The notes under the pieces are model-generated. The model was not told where the DNA came from and did no database searches. It saw nothing but the letters and a program-made list of their open reading frames with translations. This document shows, piece after piece, positions 59,740 to 64,000 of a DNA stretch of 64,000 nucleotides. The stretch is from Limnomonas spitsbergensis (lineage: Eukaryota; Chlorophyta; Chlorophyceae; Chlamydomonadales), in NCBI GenBank assembly GCA_037349105.1, contig JAYJMM010000036.1, positions 744,001 through 808,000 on the forward strand, written 5' to 3'. A program made the translations under genes and the position numbers. Position 1 is the first letter of the stretch. Every line of letters begins with the position of its first letter.

Positions 59740-62700
59740 ATGAGTGCGTGGTCCGTGAATGGGAGTTTGAAGCCCTGGAATCCCTCTGTGCCGGATATGG
59801 AGTGGAAGAGGCTTGTGCAGTGCAAAAATCAGAAAAACTTTATGGCACACTTGGCGGTGTCAGCTTGAACGACCGGGTGTGAAGCTGAATGTGGAAGCGC
59901 AGAAAGCAAGAAAGAAAACTATACAACTATGCCCCGCAGAGGCGAAAGGGTTGAGGGAACAGTGTGGCACGTGGTGCCCACATCCAAATGTATGAGGAAA
60001 GGGCACAGGGTTTGGGGTTCTGATATGTTTGTGTTTGCGTGCAACCAAGTCCATGCGTTGTTGTTTTTAGTGTGAACCTCACCATCTATGGAGGGCTGCT
60101 GTGCAGCCACCGCCGGGATATTGGGAACAAAACGATGACCGGCCTACGGTCGGTGGTCCAAGCAGCAGGGTTTGCTGGACCAGGTCACCCCTGCCACCGA
60201 CAGTGATGTCGCTGGAGTTTGGTTGAAGTGCGCTGATTCCAGCAAGTGCATGAGCCTGAGCCGACCCGCTCTCTCATTGCAGATCATGCCCCGCACGCCT
60301 GACTGCATAAACTCTCAACATTGAACCCTGAACTTGAGTCCCTCAGCAGCTTAACCCCAGTGATCCCACTGTTCACACCTGCTAGGCACAAGGCCTCGTC
60401 TGTGCCCCAGTGGCATAGTACCGAATGGGTAAACCTGAAATCCTTCATCTGAGTCCCTTATCATCTACTCCCCAGTCCCCACTGGCGCACCTGCAAGGCA
60501 CAAGGCCTCATCCCCGCCCCAGTGGCAGCACTGATTGCACGCCAACGAGGTGCCTGTCGAACGCCGCTGCGCTGACATGCTCCAATGCCTGGGGAATGGC
60601 GCGGCTGAGGAAGCCATGCAGCTCAAGGTCACCGGCCTGCATCCCCAGATGCATAAGTGGAGACTGGTAAGGGATTAGGGTTGTGGATCAGGTTCAGGGT
60701 TTAGGGTTATTAAACGGCTGGGGTTCATGCTGGCAGCACGGCTGAGTGTCCATGGTCTGCATGCTGCAGTAATGGTGAAGGACTGACGACCGAGGCCCCG
60801 TGTCCCGTGAGGGTTCTCATTGCAGGCTGTTCAGGCACACACACACACCGCCCCCCCCCCGGGTTTTTTTCTAACTGTGTGTTGGGCTGTTAAGAGGGGG
60901 CAATGCACGTGTGTTGGGGAATGGGAGGAGAGGGAGAGGTAAAAGATAGTAAAAAGGAGAAAACAAAGGGAGGGAAAGGCCGTAAAGGCCGGATCGGGTC
61001 AAAGTGTCACCAAACAGATTTCCCGCCCCGCGTCCCAGAATTGCGTGAGGTGTGAAGAGGCATGGCCTCAGGGATGGGAAGGCATGGCATGAGGTGTGAA
61101 GAGGCATGGCCTCAGGGATGGGCAGGCAAGGCGTGAGGTGTGAAGAGGCATGGCATCAGGGATGGGCAGGCATGGCGTGAGGTGTGAACGTCAGAGTCGC
61201 CAGGGTCGATCAGACACGCTACGAAACAATGCACTGGTCCAGCAGCGTGCCAGACGTAAACGGTGCCTTGTTTGATGCCGCACAAGTAAGAAACATTGAC
61301 AGAAGTAGCTCGTGTGAAGTCCTGAGCGTAATGGAGCAAGCATACCCAATTCCGCCCGTGCCTCGATTGATCCGTGTCCTGTTCATTCCATGCCAGGCCC
61401 CGTGCGAGAACATCAGCGCAGCGCGCAGCTGCCACTGCTAAACAAGTTGTTCGAAATCAGAATCGGAAGCAAAGGTGGGACTTATGCTGTTCGCGTGTTA
61501 CCCTGCAAAAGACTCACTGTTCACCATGACGTGCAGGAAGGACGATGAAGCAGATGCCGAACAAATAAAGGATCGACAGTGCTCATAAGCGCAAGCGGCA
61601 GAAAAATGAAAGTGACTGCACCTGTAGGCCGTAGCTAGTCTAGCACTCTAGCCATGCACACGTGTGATAACGTAGCAGTATGTGTGCAACTGTGCAATAA
61701 GCCAGCCCGTAGTCCGGTACGCCATTCAGGGTGGCGCGATGCACAATGGGCACGCTGGGCCAGCGTGCATTGACATTCTTCACAGAGTGTCATAATGTTG
61801 TCATCACGTTCGCATGTACCAGCTGCAATCAATCAGTACAGTTGTGTTATGTGCGCACTGTGCTCATTAAGGACATCCCCAATCTCGCTCTGCATGCTGA
61901 ATGAAAGCAGTTGGGGTACCCAAGACAAAGGAGCTGCCGCGCAATGAGCGCTGACGGACGCAACACCGCGGCCATTGCTTGCAGCCTCTGGCCGTCCAAG
62001 GCAAGCACATCACCATCTGCGAGGAGTGCCATGGGCAGCACAGCAAGAGCCGCGTGCCAGACGGGTCTCTGGTGCGTGTGGACACAGGCAGCATCCCTCT
62101 GAGTCCAGACCCAAAGCTGCAGCTCGCTCCTCGCTCTGACTATGATAGAGGAGCGGCTCCGTCCTGGGCTTGTGCATGCATTACCGTACATGTTCCATGC
62201 ACATTGCGGCAAGCCACCATGCACACTATTAGATGCATCGGACCTGGCTGTTTCTTGATCACGATTGTCAACAGTGTATTGAGAAAGAGGCATGTCCAAG
62301 AGGTATGCACGTATCTTTTCATTTCCGTCCGTCGTAAGTCATAACTGCGCTGAGGGTGGCCATCGCAAACACTGTAAGATCACCGTGCCCGGCAAGCTGT
62401 CGGTAAAAGCCAGTGTCCATGCATGAGTCTTTCTCTTCTCACATTTCGGAGGTGGAGAGTACGGGGGCCATCCCTCACACAAACATGAACAAACACACCA
62501 GCAGGCCTCCAGAAATTCAGGCACACCGACCAAGGTCGTCTCCAAGCCTCAGCCACGCACAAAGCACACCGTCATCAGCCGCCACCGCACCCATCACTCA
62601 GCGTCACTCGGGCAAAGCGCCACGCAGGCGCTCCTTAAAATATCAATATAATGGCAGCAGCAAATCTGCTTTGGTGCATTATATTTTTACTCTTATTTGC

Positions 62701-63611
62701 CTAATTCTTTGCGATGCCAACGGCAGGTCAACATCTCCATCTTCAGCGCCGTAAATAATGTCCACATGAAGTACGTCAGGCACTTTGGGGTGGTCATGGT
62801 GAGTGTCTCGACGAGGGAGTTGCTTGCTGCTCATTGAATGGTGGCGTGGCGGTTGCAGTGTTTCGTTTTCCGGCTACAAGTCCACCTTCGCCAGGCCGCG
62901 AAAGGCCCGATTGGGACCCAACTTGGGCCGGCCTACCACTGGTGGCCAAAACAGCATGGCTGGCCACAAATGGGCCCCTAGGCCAGAGGCCGGAGTGTAG
63001 CTGACATGAAGCTGAGTCACGAAGAAACAATCTGGGCGGATGCCTTTGGAGCTTGGGCTCTCAGCAGCGCTGTTCCTTCAGCACCCACGCTGCAAGGAAG
63101 GCAGCAAAGACTTCCCTCCTTTCTCTCTCATTATCCCCGCAGCCTTCCTTTCTTTATTTCTTATCTGCCTTTCTTTCTTTCTCATCTGCCTTCCTTTCTT
63201 TCCTTCTTATCTGCCTTTCTTTTTTTCTTTCTTTCTCATCTGCCTTCCTTTCTTTCCTTCTTATCTTCCTTTTTTTTTCCTCCCTCATCTGCCTTCCTTT
63301 TTTTTTCTGCCGCCCCACGTTTTGCCTCATCTGCCTCCTCATTCCCCCAATTCATCCCCTCTCAATCTCCTCATCTCTGCTACACGCCCGCATTATTGTT
63401 GATGTTGGACTTGACGATGACCAACAACGCCACCCTCAAGGACATCAGTCGCGCCACTCTGGCCAAAAACTTCCTATTCCCCGACGAGTACCATAACATG
63501 ATCTTCAGACAGAAGGTGAGGCGGCCTGAGAGCTATCCACAAGGACTATTTGAGCCGCTGGATAAGAAAATTGAGGTCGCTACATACTTGGGATCCATGG
63601 ACAGCACCTGA
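59740..63611 (+). CDS. Gene A, unit 3
   Basis: Same exons. The exon 62727-62798 lacks 6 bp (VNISIFSA in place of VNISISIFSA), which keeps the frame. About 10 bp are missing near 62898 in a probable intron, and the pyrimidine tract before the last exon is shorter. One base change in the second exon (ACC to ACG at about 60133) is silent in the favoured frame. Confidence 0.45.
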
Positions 63612-64000
63612 TACAGAAGTTCAGGAACACCGCAAAATCATGATGTTGCAGGTTTTATTCGGATTTCAGAAAAGCCATGCAATGATGCAACATGTATTGA
63701 TGCATTGGGTTTCCATGCACACATACAGGTCTTGATGCAAGATATTTATCGACCGCACATCAACTTCTGCATTAATTGATGGAGCAGCTCTCCCTGCCTG
63801 GACAGTAAAATATGCCCCCTGGGCCATGGCCTTCCCACTCAACTCAACAGTGACAGATAAACCGTTTTATCTACCTAGCAGGCTTACGAGGGCCATCGAT
63901 CCCACCCATGCAAGCACTTAAGTTGCGATGACATCTTGCCTAGTTGCATACATGTCTAGATCTGTGTAGATCTACAATTCTACACCAACAGTTCCGTACA

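Larger units (their letters stand above)
50055..64000. repeat. Large tandem unit, copy 3 (cut by window end)
   Basis: Follows copy 2 at constant offset 17,639-17,640 up to the satellite, then 17,979 because the satellite is 339 bp longer, then 17,962 after small deletions. Gene B of this copy would start just past the window end. Confidence 0.95.

Noticed and set aside
1..64000. tRNA or rRNA genes
   Set aside because: I looked for cloverleaf-like sequence with a GGTTCRA box and for rRNA signature words and saw none. A tRNA scan would be decisive.

Overview
This window looks like nuclear DNA from a eukaryote. The best guess is a green alga or another member of the Viridiplantae; I cannot name the species. 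The reasons are: interrupted genes with GT-AG introns (and one GC-AG intron), a glycosyltransferase of the plant/algal GT77 type, hAT DNA transposons, an L1-like LINE, and satellites built on the words CCCTAAACCC / CCCTGAACCC, which resemble the plant-type telomere repeat. I saw no bacterial operon, rRNA, tRNA or CRISPR array.

Layout. 1-5.2 kb: accessory sequence with short tandem repeats, an exact 247-bp direct repeat, several strong hairpins, a broken hAT transposase gene with a BED zinc finger, and a degenerate interstitial telomere-like tract. 6.95-9.88 kb: the best gene in the window, a seven-exon GT77-like glycosyltransferase with an N-terminal signal anchor. 10.7-11.3 kb: purine-rich DNA and LINE tails. 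11.9-13.1 kb: a diverged 'copy 0' of part of the repeated unit. 13.3-16.4 kb: a fold-back (inverted) duplication carrying a 44-bp minisatellite.

16.6 kb to the end: three direct tandem copies of one large unit (16607-32415, 32416-50054, and 50055 to beyond the window end). Each unit holds, in order: a decayed unrecognised ORF, LINE insertions, a 3.4-3.8 kb satellite of 38/39-bp monomers, an unrecognised multi-exon plus-strand gene (called gene A here), and a convergent minus-strand gene for a multipass membrane protein with a charged helical C-terminus (gene B). Units 2 and 3 are almost identical. Unit 1 differs from them mainly in its first 1.4 kb.

The mobile elements give an order of events. 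The LINE is in all three units. A TA-flanked MITE is in units 2 and 3, while unit 1 keeps the empty site. A 1,163-bp hAT element with an exact 8-bp target duplication is only in unit 2, where it splits an exon of gene B. So the LINE came first, then an amplification, then the MITE, then a second amplification, then the hAT. Genes A and B have no recognised function; the case that they are genes rests on splice-site phase, in-frame length changes between copies, and membrane segments.
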